Of a stretch of DNA of 64,000 nucleotides, positions 24,187-35,545 are shown piece by piece; position 1 is the stretch's first letter; each line of letters opens with the position of its first letter. This DNA is from Plantago ovata (taxonomy: Eukaryota > Streptophyta > Magnoliopsida > Lamiales > Plantaginaceae). The notes under the pieces were generated by a model. It searched no databases. It saw only the letters and a program-made list of their open reading frames with translations, and was not told the DNA's origin. The position numbers and the translations under genes were made by a program. The stretch is taken from the NCBI GenBank assembly GCA_028274465.1, contig CM051456.1, forward strand, positions 5,953,545-6,017,544, written 5' to 3'.

Positions 24187-24879
24187 TTGGTTATAAGTAT
24201 GGTTTCTCGAAACTTAGACTTCCTCTCACTCTTTGTCATTTTCCTTTTTCTATCATCATATGCCAATGCAGTCCCATTTGTGATTCGAAACAACTGCCCC
24301 TACACTGTCTGGGCTGCGGCCGTTCCCGGAGGAGGACAGCGGCTCAACAGTGGCCAGACATGGACCATCAACATTCCTGCAGGAACTACTGGGGGACGTA
24401 TCTGGCCACGCACTGGATGTAACTTTGATGGATCTGGTCGAGGCAGTTGCCAAACTGGTGATTGTAACGGGCAGCTACGTTGCCAGGGCTACGGTAGACC
24501 TCCCAATACCCTAGCCGAATTCGGCCTTAACCAATTCCAAAACTTGGATTTCATTGACATATCTCTAGTCGATGGGTTCAACGTGCCAATGGAATTCAGT
24601 CCCAACGGTGGAAGCCGTTGCACTAGAGGCATCAGGTGCACTGCCAACATCAATGGGCAGTGCCCCACCCAGTTACGTGCACCAGGAGGATGTAACAACC
24701 CGTGTACTGTGTACCGGACCGCCCAGTACTGCTGCACCGCGGGGCCTTGTAGTCCGACCGATCTTTCAAGATTCTTCAAGCAGAGGTGCCCTGATGCTTA
24801 TAGCTACCCTCAGGATGACCCAACTAGCACCTTCACTTGTCCAGGTGGAACCAACTACAGGGTGGTGTTTTGCCCTTGA
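24187..24879 (+). CDS. Thaumatin-like/osmotin PR-5 protein, 230 aa
   Basis: A secreted pathogenesis-related protein of family 5. The signal peptide is about residues 1-24 (ending SYANA), and the mature chain begins [14 protein letters not shown], as in osmotins. The thaumatin signature (G-x-G-x-C-x-T-G-D-C) is present around [13 protein letters not shown] count all 16 cysteines expected for eight disulphides. The protein ends at VVFCP with no extension, so it lacks the C-terminal vacuolar sorting propeptide of some osmotins and is probably apoplastic. It is a single exon, typical of small PR-5 genes, and intact. It lies tail to tail with the decayed receptor kinase on the minus strand. The role is inhibition of fungal pathogens or stress response, from family knowledge. 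Confidence 0.95.
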   Translation: MVISMVSRNLDFLSLFVIFLFLSSYANAVPFVIRNNCPYTVWAAAVPGGGQRLNSGQTWTINIPAGTTGGRIWPRTGCNFDGSGRGSCQTGDCNGQLRCQGYGRPPNTLAEFGLNQFQNLDFIDISLVDGFNVPMEFSPNGGSRCTRGIRCTANINGQCPTQLRAPGGCNNPCTVYRTAQYCCTAGPCSPTDLSRFFKQRCPDAYSYPQDDPTSTFTCPGGTNYRVVFCP

Positions 24880-25129
24880 ATATATATATTGATGCAACAT
24901 CTAAAAAAGTCCTCTTATTTTTGTAATACATAACAATAAATGTGACAATAAATCCATTTTGGTTAATATTTAGATACGAGGATCGACATTTATGAAGTTA
25001 TATGAATATCGTAGAATTCGAATAACATTCGAGTCGAGCCATTTAAAAAAGACAATAAGTAATAAGTAATATGTAGATTGAGGCTCTGTAAAGAAAAACA
25101 CCCCAATATGAAAGGGAAATAGTCGCATG

Positions 25130-27423
25130 CTTCCGATATACCGTATAAGGTGATATTTGCAAACACTCCTGTATTTGGAATTTGGCCTCGTTGAAAGAAA
25201 GATTGAGATACTGGAGATCTTGAAGCGATCCAAGGGATGGAGAAGTTTCACCACAAAGCCATTTGATGACAAATCTAAATACTGAATGACTATCAGATTG
25301 CTCAAAGTATTTGGTATTGGACCATGGAACTTATTTTGAGACATCTTAAGTGTCAATAAATTCTGTACAGAGCCTATGGAATTTGGGATTTCACCGGAGA
25401 AATCATTAAAGGAGAGGTCCATGGTAGTGACGGCCTTTAAGTTCCCGACTTCTTCTGGTATAGTGCCATTAAGATGGTTTTTGTACAAGTACAATTCCAG
25501 AAGATTCTCCAGTTTCCAAAAACCCAAGGGTACAGTGGAATTCAGCTCGTTCGACGCTAGAGAACTTCTTTGCAGTTGAGTTAGATTCTGAAAGCATGTT
25601 GGGATTGAGCCTGAAAACTTGTTTCCTCTCAGACCCAAAAATCCCAAGATGTGTATGCCACAAAATACCGTTGGAACAGAACCTTTCAATTTGTTTAAGT
25701 ATATGCTTTCCAAATTCTGCAAGCCAGAAAATGATAAAGGTACCGAACCTTGCAGATTATTCCAAGATAGGGACATGTCAATTAAGCCGCTCAAGTTTCC
25801 AAATCCATGTGAGATGTGGCCATTTAGCCCACAAGATTCCCCAGCGAAATGTTGAAGACTGGTAGACATATTCCCTATGGATTCTGGTATTTCACCGTTT
25901 AGTGGGTTAGATGAAAAGACAAGATATTGCAACTTTCGATAGTTCACGATTGAGTTGAGAAAGTCTAGGTGGGTGGAAGCAGGATTGTCAGTGAGTAAGT
26001 TTGCATTCAGGTTCAGAGATTCGAGATGTATGAGGTTTCCAAACATCATTGGAACAGTTCCACTGAAGCTATTATTTTGCACCTCTAGAATAGTGAGCTT
26101 TGTGGCATTGGTTATTTTAGGAGGTATTGATTGGTCCACTAAACTGGTTTTCGTACAGGAGAAGCTCTTCAAGATTTGGAAGCCAGTTACCAAGATCCGC
26201 GGGAAGATTACCACTGAGGTAATTTCTTCTTGTATCTAAGACTTCAAGTGATGTGACATTGAAGAGCCAATACGGAATTTCACCAGAGATTCTGTTTATC
26301 TCGACACTAAACCACTGCAAATTCCGCAACCTTCTGAATTCATTTGGTATCTCTCCATGAAAACCATTATCATACAAGTAGAGATGTCTAACCATTGTAA
26401 CATTAGATAGCGATATCGGGATTTTTCCAGTTAGGAGATTAGTATACAAGTAAAGTTCTTCAAGATTTGGCATTCCATCCCCTAGATTATCTGGTAGTTC
26501 GCCAGATAACTCATTTTTGTACAAGGCCACTATTTTCAATGTGGAGATGTTAAAAATTGAAGGAGGTATCGAGCTGGTTAGTTTATTACCACTGAGCCTG
26601 AGTTCTAAAAGTCGTGTTAGCTTCCCAAGCTCAGATGGAATAGTGCCATCTAAACTGTTCCGATTGAGATAGAAGTACTCTAGTCTCGAAAAGTTACCAA
26701 ATGAAGTAGGAATTCTACCAACCAGATTATTGTAATAGATCCTGAGATCTGTGAGATTAGTTAGCTTGCCAAGCTCTGATGGAATGGAACCATCTAAATC
26801 ATTATCATACAGATACAGGATCTCTAATCTTGAAAAATTACCAACTGAAGCAGGAATATTACCTGTAAGGTTGTTGGCAGAAATATCCAGAAGTTGAAGA
26901 TTGCCCAAGTATCCAAGCTCCTCAGGTATGGTTTCTGCTATGAAGTTATTTGACAAATTGAGCTTCTGGAGATTCCAACACCTGCTTAAATTTGCAGGAA
27001 TACCTCCCTGGAGATCATTATTCATTAAGCTGAGAATCCTCAGTCGTTTCAAAGGATCCCAATTCGCTTGGCAGAATGCCTCCCAATTCATTGCTGTTGA
27101 GATCAAGCTCTTCGAGTAGAGTCAAATCCGCGATTTTTGGAGACAGTTCGCCCCGAAGAGACAGTCCAGAGAGAACAAAATTTGTGACTCTGGTTGAAAC
27201 AGGTAATACCAAACCAAGTGCAGTGGTGAGTGTTTGGTGTCCAGTTGGTGGAGAGTATGTTATCAGGTTCTAGTATGAGTTCTGATTTGAAGGCCATCAA
27301 AGCTGCATAGTCGGAGCTGATATTTTTTTCTAGTGTTATACAAGATGCAGAACAGAAAAGCAAGAACAAGAGAAAACAAAGAATAATATTCATCGATGCT
27401 GTTATAAGTTTGATCAAGAACAT
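25130..27423 (-). pseudogene. Decayed LRR receptor kinase (subfamily XII-like), LRR part only
   Basis: The start is the ATG at 27423, with a signal peptide (LCFLLFLLFCSASC), an LRRNT motif (DYAALMAFKSEL to WFGITC) and then many 24-residue plant-type LRRs (GxIPxxLGxLxxLxxLxLxxNxLxG). This matches the ectodomain of FLS2/EFR-like receptor kinases. The reading frame changes at least four times: near 27200, 27090, 26170 and ~25255. Homology with the second copy stops around 25130, just before the LRR C-cap, so no membrane segment or kinase follows. It is not expected to make a receptor. It starts ~630 bp from, and divergent to, the peptide gene at 28052. Confidence 0.85.
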
Positions 27424-28051
27424 AATGTGGAATATGTTTTCTGCAGCTCGGGCTTCTCATAATGTTGTACGTACTCAAATGCCAGTGTCGAAGTTGACTT
27501 CCCTTCTCTTTCCTTCTGGCAAATTAACAATTGTTGGATGATTGCAGTGGTGTCTTATTGATGATACTTAATAATTAAGTACTGTATTATTGAAGAGAAA
27601 TAGACCTGGAATCAATTGTTTGAAACATTAATTATTATACTGCATGTACGATGATAATAAGATATGGCCTTCATAATCATACTCTAATTATTAGATCTAG
27701 TAACAAGCTACTTGATTCCTATGAGATATCCTTCACTATAATTAGCCCAAGAACTGAATTCCAATGTAACAAACTGAAGTAGAACATTACGGGCTAATTA
27801 CCTTTTCACAGTACCAATAGAGTAACAGGCTAGTACTAAATATGGAGGGCCTGTAGAATTATGAGGCCTACAGATAGCTATTTCAATGCTTAGCATGAGA
27901 GCCAACTCTTTTTATAGTATGAAACCGACATATGCAATTCCTAGAAATAGAACCACTTAGTGTATTTATCCACCATCAACAGCCAAATTCATATTGTGTA
28001 GTAAACTTTACAATCAACCTGTCAACTAAACATTTATAAGCAGAAGAAAAA
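27424..28051. promoter_or_regulatory. Shared intergenic region, receptor kinase / peptide
   Basis: This lies between divergent starts at 27423 (minus) and 28052 (plus). The part next to the kinase (TTTCTGCAGC, CTTCTCAT, ACTCAAATGCCAGT, AAGTTGACTT) is matched at 39288-39355 next to the second kinase copy, which also faces a peptide gene. A TTTATAAGC TATA-like motif lies ~20 bp before the peptide ATG. Confidence 0.55.
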
Positions 28052-28375
28052 ATGAAGACCAAAGGCGTACGCTACTGCTTGATTATGATGATGGTGATTG
28101 CAGTTTTCACGAATTATGCATATGCTGCAGATAACGTTGAGGACAGTAAAGTACCTGTGGCACAAAGCAGTCCTAGCAAAGGCGGAGAAGATCCTACAGA
28201 TTTTTATGGTCCTGGAAAAGGTGATCCGCGATTCTCCTGCTACAAAGGGTGCATCGTTGACTATTGTATCAAAGTCGGTTCACCCCCTGTTGTTGATGGA
28301 GCCTGCACAACGGCTTGCTATAAGACCTGCTATACTGCTCAAGTAAAGTATGTAGCCAAAAAACCGATAGTATGA
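28052..28375 (+). CDS. Secreted six-cysteine peptide, GPGKG type, 107 aa
   Basis: Residues 1-25 are a signal peptide (ending YAYA). An acidic/Ser-rich propeptide-like stretch of about 40 residues follows, then FYGPGKGDPR and the six-cysteine domain C-x3-C-x4-C-x12-C-x3-C-x3-C. The cysteine plan is that of the 9372/18541 peptides with a longer central loop containing GSPP, so I treat them as two branches of one family. It is a single exon and intact. The same GPGKG branch recurs at 40709 and in three broken copies at 39.9-42.3 kb, always on the plus strand. Probably secreted, with an antimicrobial or signalling role; this is inference. Confidence 0.75.
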   Translation: MKTKGVRYCLIMMMVIAVFTNYAYAADNVEDSKVPVAQSSPSKGGEDPTDFYGPGKGDPRFSCYKGCIVDYCIKVGSPPVVDGACTTACYKTCYTAQVKYVAKKPIV

Positions 28376-28962
28376 TCATACGATGATACTGATGAAGAAA
28401 GAAAAGGAGAGAAAAAGCAATCTAACGCTGCTGCAATTGTCTTTCTTGTTTCATTTTCCATCGTCAATTTGATTGCCTGCATGTGACATTCTCCTTCGTC
28501 TGTGTTTAAACGTAGATATTTATCAGTCTGCAGAATTAGGATCACATATTAGATTGATTTGCCAGCCCTTTAGTGTTACTGTTAGCTCAAGGCTTTCTAT
28601 AATAACAGATTCTTACAACCCCTGTGATGCTTGGTTCAGTTACATAAATAATTTTGGAGCTAGCCTAGGCTTTTTTATATATCTTATGCGTCAAATGAAA
28701 TGAACTTTTTGTCACCTAAACAATACAGTAATACAGTATATATCCTATTCCGAAATTATGCACTTCGGTTAAAGTACTCTAAAGAGAAAGCGATCTCTCA
28801 GGCACCAGGATAACAAAAACTTTCTTATTATAGATGACTTGATACCTGAGAAGATTAATCTCTGTATAGTCTGCTACTGACAAGGTGAACAAATGGAAAT
28901 GATATTTATTTAACAAAAGAAGTACTAGCATATACGCATCCTGGTTTTGCACAATTGCAGAG
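28376..28962. other. No gene seen
   Basis: 3' flanks of the peptide gene and of the kinase fragment converge here. No recognised feature. Confidence 0.5.
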
Positions 28963-30075
28963 CTATGTTGATCTCCTTGCGTTATTTCTGGTTATCTTCT
29001 TCAATTCGGCTCTGATTTTCTTTAGCTGTGCTGCAATGGCTCTCATATCAATCCTCTCCTCAGGTATCTCTTTCAGGCACAACAAAGCCACTTGAACGAT
29101 TGAGATGAGTATGTCTTCAATGGGTTGTTGATTCCTGTTTATTGGGGCTGAGATACCTTCTCTGGAGGAATTGATGTCAGCAAACAAATGGGAATCGAGG
29201 ACCTCTATCAATGCATCAGGGAACACTTGATATACCCATCGATGTAAACTCAAGCCTTCTCTGAACATATCATCCGTTGGTGTTTTCTTTGTAAACATCT
29301 CAAGCAACAAAATGCCAAAACTATAGACATCGCCCTTCGTGGATGCATGCCCATCTAAACCATATTCTGTTGCATAATAATCCCATTTAGAAGAAGTTAA
29401 TAGTTAGTGGCGAGGCACATAGTTCAAAGTTCTGGTTCACAAAGCAATATGACACTCATTTAACTTCATACTTATGGATTCTCTCACAGACTAAATGACG
29501 GTACAAATTCGTCATTTCTGTTTTCACCACAAATAAATAAAAAAGCTAGCTAAGCTTCTGGCCATTTCAACAGGTAAGTTATATTACAATTTACAACACA
29601 TATCAGAGTTATCAGCAATTTTCACTATTTGGATTTATTTTTTGAAAATGTTACTGCAGTGTGCATTTGCATCTACATGTTCTTTTATTTTTGTCTTCCA
29701 AAAAAAGAAAGTTGTAAATTGTTGTGCTATCATCAGATGCAAAACAAACTCAAGGCATGCTTTCTCTTATCTGATCTTAGACAGTCAACAGAAAAATAGT
29801 ATGCATAAGTATCAGCTTTTCATACCTGGAGCCATGTATCCGATTGTTCCCAATGTCCGTGTTTGGATGAAATCTTGGTCTTCGGCCAGGATTTTGGAGA
29901 TTCCAAAATCTGCAACATGGGCCGTCATCTTCATCCAGAAGTATATTAGCAGGTTTCAGATCACAATGCACAATAGGGACTATGTACTCATGGTGGAGGT
30001 ACTCCATGCCCAATGCCACATCTGCCAGGATATCCACCCTTTGAACAAGGCTCAATGAACTGCTCTTAGAGTGGT
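28963..30075 (-). pseudogene. Receptor kinase catalytic fragment (two exons)
   Basis: Two exons of a receptor-like kinase C-lobe. The upstream one (~30075-29826) has the LEYLHH-type segment and the catalytic loop [12 protein letters not shown]. The downstream one (29366-28963) has the APE motif completed across the intron, then EYGLDGHAS, GDVYSFGILLLEM and a helical C-terminus ending in a stop. The intron has GT (29825) and AG borders. In the activation segment the frame shifts: DFGISKIL and GTIGYMAP are readable only in a second frame after LLDEDD. The N-lobe and all LRRs are missing. It matches LRR-RLK subfamily XII kinases, so it could be the lost tail of an older neighbouring copy. Confidence 0.8.
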
Positions 30076-31044
30076 TAACTAAACGAGTTTATGCTAGTAC
30101 TATGTACCCGAATTAATCTACGTAAGCAGATACAGCTAGCTACTTAACCGAACAGATCAATATCAAAGGCAGGTAGAACAGGAAATCCATCACCAACAAA
30201 TAGAGTTGTATTTTGAAGATATAAGAATAAAAAATGAAAAAGGTTGCATAGATATGATATGATGACAATTGACAAGTGAGAACAGTGAGGAAATGAAGGA
30301 ACATACCTAGAAGATATTATAGACCTGACCAAGTCACACAGCTCCAGAATTAAAATTTAAAACTTGTAAAAGCTGGGTCTAAGTAAACAAATTTTAGCTT
30401 CAGTCCATGCTAAATTCGTCTCACAGTCAGTCAGTCACCGATAGCAATAGAAAATACACTACTCCATCCGTTCTCTCAAAAGTGTCCTGTTTTGACTTTT
30501 TTCGGTCAACATCTTTCAACTTTGACTCTCGATTACTCTTAAACTATAATGATAAAGTATTTAACAAAAATATATTATGAAAATTTGAGTTCTATATTTT
30601 CATAATATAATTTCGTTAAATATTTTATCATTATAGTTTAATAGTAATCGGGAGTCAAAGTTGAAAGCTGTTGACCGGAAAAAAATCAAAACATGACACT
30701 TCTGAGAGAACGGACGGAGTACTGATTATTGCTCACTCGAGAAGAAATATTTTCACCAAATGGCACTCACCATGAAAAATTGAAAATCGAATGAAATTAA
30801 ACTGCAACGGTTATATATATGACACAAATCTATCAAATAATTAAAAAATTTAATAAGATTCCTGTAGCCACAGAGATACAAGTAACAGCTATCACGGTTT
30901 CGCTTAGGATATACATGATCCTGCTGGTTTGGTTTACTGAAGAACTGTATGTTAAAATACCTACAGGCTATAGCTAAGATCACAATCGTTACTGGAGAGT
31001 GGAGATTGTGCATGAGTACTACAATAATCTGAATCAAACCTTAC
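30076..31044. other. Intergenic with one MITE
   Basis: No gene seen outside the MITE at 30462-30719. Confidence 0.5.
30462..30719. mobile_element. Stowaway-type MITE, 258 bp
   Basis: CTCCATCCGTTCTCTCAAAA at the left is inverted at the right as TCTGAGAGAACGGACGGAG. TA lies on both sides (30460-61 and 30720-21). The AT-rich inner arms are also inverted copies (GTCAACATCTTTCAACTTTG against AAAGTTGAAAGCTGTTGAC), giving a near-complete hairpin. The termini resemble the MITE at 20822. Confidence 0.9.
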
Positions 31045-31175
31045 CCGTTTCATAATCTGCCTGAACAATTGAGAATACTCTCAGCAAACCTTCCTGGGTC
31101 GAGTTTACAAAGACATTGCCCAGTGCGTGAAACAAAGCTGCCGCACTTTCAAATCCAGTTCCAATGATACCTGGA
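31045..31175 (-). CDS. Isolated internal exon, unidentified
   Basis: A 131-nt minus-strand exon with a strong acceptor (TTTTAACTTTCAG) and donor (GG|GTAAGG). It encodes PGIIGTGFESAAALFHALG followed by a segment containing GLLRVFSIVQADYETG. The composition looks like real protein, but I do not recognise the family and could not link it to flanking exons. It may be a remnant of a gene otherwise lost, or an exon of a gene I cannot assemble between 30.7 and 32.3 kb. Confidence 0.35.
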
Positions 31176-32508
31176 CTGAAAGTTAAAAGGCAAAAACAGA
31201 GAATTAGCCATACAAGACAACAGGAAGCATCATCCAAGCATCCTCAGTCAACTTCATAATCATAAATGTAAAACAAACATCATAAAATGGTTCAGGAAGG
31301 TGTTAAAAGTTCCATTTTTATGGTTGTATTTGCAAACCACCTGAAATACATGGTATACCCAGACCAGAAGACAGACATTTTGTTGGACCATCTAATCTAG
31401 ATCACTTTGATCAGCATATTTTGACTGTTTGTTTAACCTTTGTTTCTGAACTTGTAATTTTCAATAGAGTCGGTTTTTGTACCAGAGTTGTACATATAAG
31501 TACTCAAGTTGCCCAGCATATTACCCTAACATATTCATCGCAGAAGGGGGTGCGTCTTACACCACAACATTTTTTTTTGAAAGATAATATGATATTATGA
31601 ATGGGAAAGACACGGGGAGTGTATAACAATAACACAGACAGACTAGAAACAAGACTGCTGTGGTCGGGCAAAGGGTTACTTGCAGCCCCATTAAAGCTAC
31701 AAAATAACAGCCCAAAAAAATTACTTAAAAACTTATGATCCGGGCTAGCAACGTCCTCAAAACATCTACTGTTTCTCTCTATACAAAGAACAGTATAAAC
31801 TTAAAAGTAAATAGTAAATACAGATATAAAGTGATCTGACTTGGGATCAGTCAAGTCACACTCAGCATAGTTGCTCAAAAGATTTAAATTAAAAGATGCA
31901 GCATGAGCAAAACTAAAATAAAAACTTGACAGTTAAAGTCTCCATTCAAGATTCATCAAAAGCTTCAGCACAATACGGAGTTTCAGAAACAAAATTATCT
32001 TCAATGACATGAATAAGCAGCAACTTTACCTGAATGATCCCCTTCATTCTCCAGGCCTCTAGGCAAGTGACAGATTTATTATTGAGATGAAGCACTTCCA
32101 CCTCAGAAGAACCTCTGTAATCTATTGTCAATTATTCCACAACAACAAATCCTTCTGTCCAATAAAACCTCTACACCCAAGAACTTTCATATCTCCTTGA
32201 GTTTCCTCATATAATTAACAATTAGATATCGCACCAACCAGGCAAAAAGATCCTACGGCAGAATTCTGTGGCATGGAACTTCAGGAGGAGCACCATCAGG
32301 AACACGTTCTGATAGGACATGATAGTTTCGTCCGGGTATATAGCCTTCAAAGTCAAATGCGGGTAGGGGATAGAGACGGAAACACAAATCCCATAAATAA
32401 TAAACTATTTAACTAACAACAGTAACTGGACCAGGGAAGGCAGTGGAGTGCAGATCCGTAGAAGGAAAAGAGAAAAACAATCTTTCTTACAACAAACTTT
32501 GACCTACT
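31176..32508. other. 3' side of the PPR gene, no other gene seen
   Basis: Probably contains the PPR 3' UTR near 32509. A poly-T run at ~31570 followed by GAAAGATAATATGATATTA resembles the 3' end of a truncated, minus-oriented retroposon, but no target duplication was found. Confidence 0.4.
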
Positions 32509-34356
32509 TCACCAATAGTCATTACAAGAACAAACTCCATTTTCAAAATGGTGAAATCTCTTAATATCACGTGCAATTATTTTTCGTCCAACTATCTTTG
32601 AGATCAGTTTAAATGCATTATGGCAATCACTGCAACAACGTAAATTCTTAATTATTCTAACATCAGATCTTGGTGCACTAGTCAAAAAACCTTGTGCAGC
32701 AGCAAGTCTCTCGCTATGGGCCATAAGAGCTTCCTCCCTTGACTCATCATCCACATCATGTAGCACAATTCTGGTTTGTGGCACATAACCAATATCTTTT
32801 ATTTGCTGCTTCAATCCCCAAAGCAACGAATATAACTTATCGTGATCAGGATGAGATCTATCTCCAGCTCTATACTCATGTACTCTACCTGTACGGTGCA
32901 ATACATCTTGACTATAGGATTTCTTTTCTTTTTCTCTTTCAATGTCAGGTGCATTTACTTGTATAAGGCCTTCCCTTGATTGCTCTTTCAGGCGCGATGG
33001 ATCCAAAAACTGAACAAGGTCCGCACAACGGTCTCCAAGCACAGCATCTCCATGGATTCTGCAAAACTTCATTAATGTTTCCCAAATATCCACTTGTGGT
33101 TGAATAGGCATACTTTCAATAAACTCTAGTGCTTCATCTAAGCATCCAGCGCTTCCAAACATATCCACCATACTTACATAGTGCTCCATTGATGGCACAA
33201 TTCCATAATCCTTTGTCATGGACTCAAATTGCAACATTCCTTCAACTGTATCACACAGCACGCCACAAGCAGAAAAGACCCCAAGGAACATTTGACCATC
33301 AGGCCTCAGTCCAGATTTTTTAAATTCTTCAAACAATTCAATAGAAGCTTCCCCGAGACAGTTCTTAGCAAGCCCAGCTATCATAACGTCCCAAGACGTC
33401 AGGTTACGTTTAGGCATTTTGTCAAATATTAAAAATGCATCCTCCATGGAACCACAACTAGAATACATCTCAAGGATCTTATTGCATGTCCTTACATCGA
33501 TATTTGGCGTTGACTCCAACAGACACCTATGAACAAATTTTGCCTGTTCCAAAGCCTCATAATCACCACACAACTTCATCAACGCAAAGTATCGAGGCAG
33601 ATCAACCTGGATACCATCCTTATTAAGAAAATCCAAGAGCTCCATAGCCTCATTCAGCTTACCCTTATTTGTTAACTCATCAAGATCCTCAACTTTTCTT
33701 CCTCCCAGTTGTGAACAATCATCAATTGGTGCCTCATTAGACAACCCCATATTACTCGACGCTTGATAAGCAGCAATCCTTGATGCCTCATTCGACACCT
33801 CATTATTACTCGATGCTCGATAAGCAGCAGTCACACTATTGTCACCCTCAACTTGGTTTTGCTGATGCATTCTCCCATTAACCACTCCCACATTGTTACC
33901 ACCACTAATCTTTCTTCCATCAACAAACTGCCCTCTTAGAATCTGCTGCCACGCCCCACCATAACTTTTCTCACCAACTCTCCCACCATGATCAGAACCA
34001 TCAAACTCCATTCTTTGGCCAGCAAAAACACCATGATTTTGGTCTTGCGCAACTGTGCCAAAACTCTGATTATTTCGATTTCCATAATCATATTCAGCAG
34101 CATTTCTAGAACCTCCATTCTGACCCAACTGATTCCCATAATTACCAAAATTTTGAGCTGGCTTAGCATAATCACTACCGTAATCAAAATCACTAGGGGG
34201 CGACCTAGCGGCGGCGAAAGATGAGAGGCTTCTAGTAATGGAATGGTAAAAGGAATTGTCGTTCCATGAAAAGTAACAAGAGGTTCTAATTGGATGACAA
34301 CATACCCTGAGGAAGTATCCCATGGATTGGAGTTGAGCTCTTCTTGTTGAGTACAT
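32509..34356 (-). CDS. DYW-type PPR RNA-editing factor, MEF8/MEF8S-like, 615 aa
   Basis: A single-exon frame. An Arg/Ser-rich N-terminus (residues 1-50) looks like an organelle transit peptide. A long Asn/Gly/Tyr-rich low-complexity linker (~70-215) follows, then a short run of PPR motifs (~220-450), an E-like region and a complete DYW domain ending CSCNDYW. The deaminase zinc-site motif HSE is at residues 547-549 and the CSDCH motif downstream is intact, so C-to-U editing activity is plausible. Few PPRs plus a low-complexity linker match the Arabidopsis MEF8/MEF8S (At4g32450)/DYW2 group from memory of those proteins. The likely site is mitochondria, possibly plastids. Intact. Confidence 0.9.
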   Translation of the reverse strand: MYSTRRAQLQSMGYFLRVCCHPIRTSCYFSWNDNSFYHSITRSLSSFAAARSPPSDFDYGSDYAKPAQNFGNYGNQLGQNGGSRNAAEYDYGNRNNQSFGTVAQDQNHGVFAGQRMEFDGSDHGGRVGEKSYGGAWQQILRGQFVDGRKISGGNNVGVVNGRMHQQNQVEGDNSVTAAYRASSNNEVSNEASRIAAYQASSNMGLSNEAPIDDCSQLGGRKVEDLDELTNKGKLNEAMELLDFLNKDGIQVDLPRYFALMKLCGDYEALEQAKFVHRCLLESTPNIDVRTCNKILEMYSSCGSMEDAFLIFDKMPKRNLTSWDVMIAGLAKNCLGEASIELFEEFKKSGLRPDGQMFLGVFSACGVLCDTVEGMLQFESMTKDYGIVPSMEHYVSMVDMFGSAGCLDEALEFIESMPIQPQVDIWETLMKFCRIHGDAVLGDRCADLVQFLDPSRLKEQSREGLIQVNAPDIEREKEKKSYSQDVLHRTGRVHEYRAGDRSHPDHDKLYSLLWGLKQQIKDIGYVPQTRIVLHDVDDESREEALMAHSERLAAAQGFLTSAPRSDVRIIKNLRCCSDCHNAFKLISKIVGRKIIARDIKRFHHFENGVCSCNDYW

Positions 34357-35280
34357 TACTTGTGAGCTACGGTTCAGGTAACGTTGAATCAGATTGTTTC
34401 AGTTTCCCTGTTAATGTTAATTACGGAACATGGAATCACACTCCTAAATATCCCCGAATAGAAGCATAGTTGAAGTAAAATATCCACAAACAGTTATGTT
34501 CAACAAAATTACTTTCTGCTCTACATACATTTCCTTCTAATATCTAGGTCACAAACAATAGTTTAGTTGTTTACTTCAACTAAAATAACCAAAGTGGCAA
34601 TCACAACCAGCACATCATTTTCTATAAACTAGGTCTTGGGTTAGAATTATTTTCGGATTGAGTTGTGCACTTCCAAATAGAAATCACAGCAATCCTAATA
34701 AACTAAAAGCATGAGACGGAAAGCACATAGATATAGATAGATAGTTAATTGCGTATTCAATTTATAAATTGGACAGATTAATCAGTTGATAATCACAGAA
34801 AAAAAAATCATCATCTGGATTGAATGGAAAATTAAGAAGAGCAAAAAGAAAGCCGAGAGGGCTGACCTGCATACCTGCGCCTACTGAATAAAAAGCTGCG
34901 GTCAAATTATTATTCGGCTGAGGTGAGGCAAAGTTTTGTTTGAATTTCAGGGAATAAGTGTTAAAACGGCGCAGTAATGGGAGCTAACTCAAACTCGTTC
35001 AAGCAGCAGGACGATGATGATGATGAGATTTTAGCAAGTGTGCCGAATTGTTGGGTTGTGGATTGGACTTTGAATATGTCTCAGCTAGCCCATATCTAAG
35101 GTACATGTCCGAGAAATGGATTGGGCATTTGTGTCGTGCAATTATTTTTCTTTAATTTTTTTTTCAAATAATGAAAAGAGTATCCATCTTAAACTTTATC
35201 GAAATCCAAAAACAAATATTTCTCTATTCTATTTTAAATTTAACAGGTCGACTTTCAACTCCAATTTAATTTAATGATGA
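34357..35280. other. Upstream region of PPR gene
   Basis: No coding signal or repeat recognised. A 5' UTR intron is possible but unresolved. Confidence 0.45.
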
Positions 35281-35545
35281 TTTTTTAAATCCGTCTACAG
35301 AAATGGACCTCGAAATCTCGCTCAGCTGCATTTAATAACAAATTGGACATCTGGAATCTAGTTTTCAGCCACTAAAATTAGCCGAAACTAGTTAAGCGGA
35401 CCTCAAAATCTCGGTCATGTAGGTTTAGTTAGGATTTTTTAAATTCAACTACAGAAATGGACCTCAAAATCTCGCTCAACTGGATTTATAACAAATTTGA
35501 CATCCGGAAACTAGTTTCGGTCTCTAAAAATAGTTGAAACTAGCT
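35281..35545. repeat. ~160-bp tandem duplication at the element's inner end
   Basis: TTTTTTAAATCCGTCTACAG to GACATCTGGAATCTAGTTTT is repeated from ~35442 with about 85% similarity (ACAGAAATGGACCTC(G/A)AAATCTC in both). Confidence 0.75.

Noticed and set aside
24256-24779. Antisense and +1 frames over the thaumatin-like gene
   Set aside because: Shadow frames; the 230-codon frame has the signature and all cysteines.
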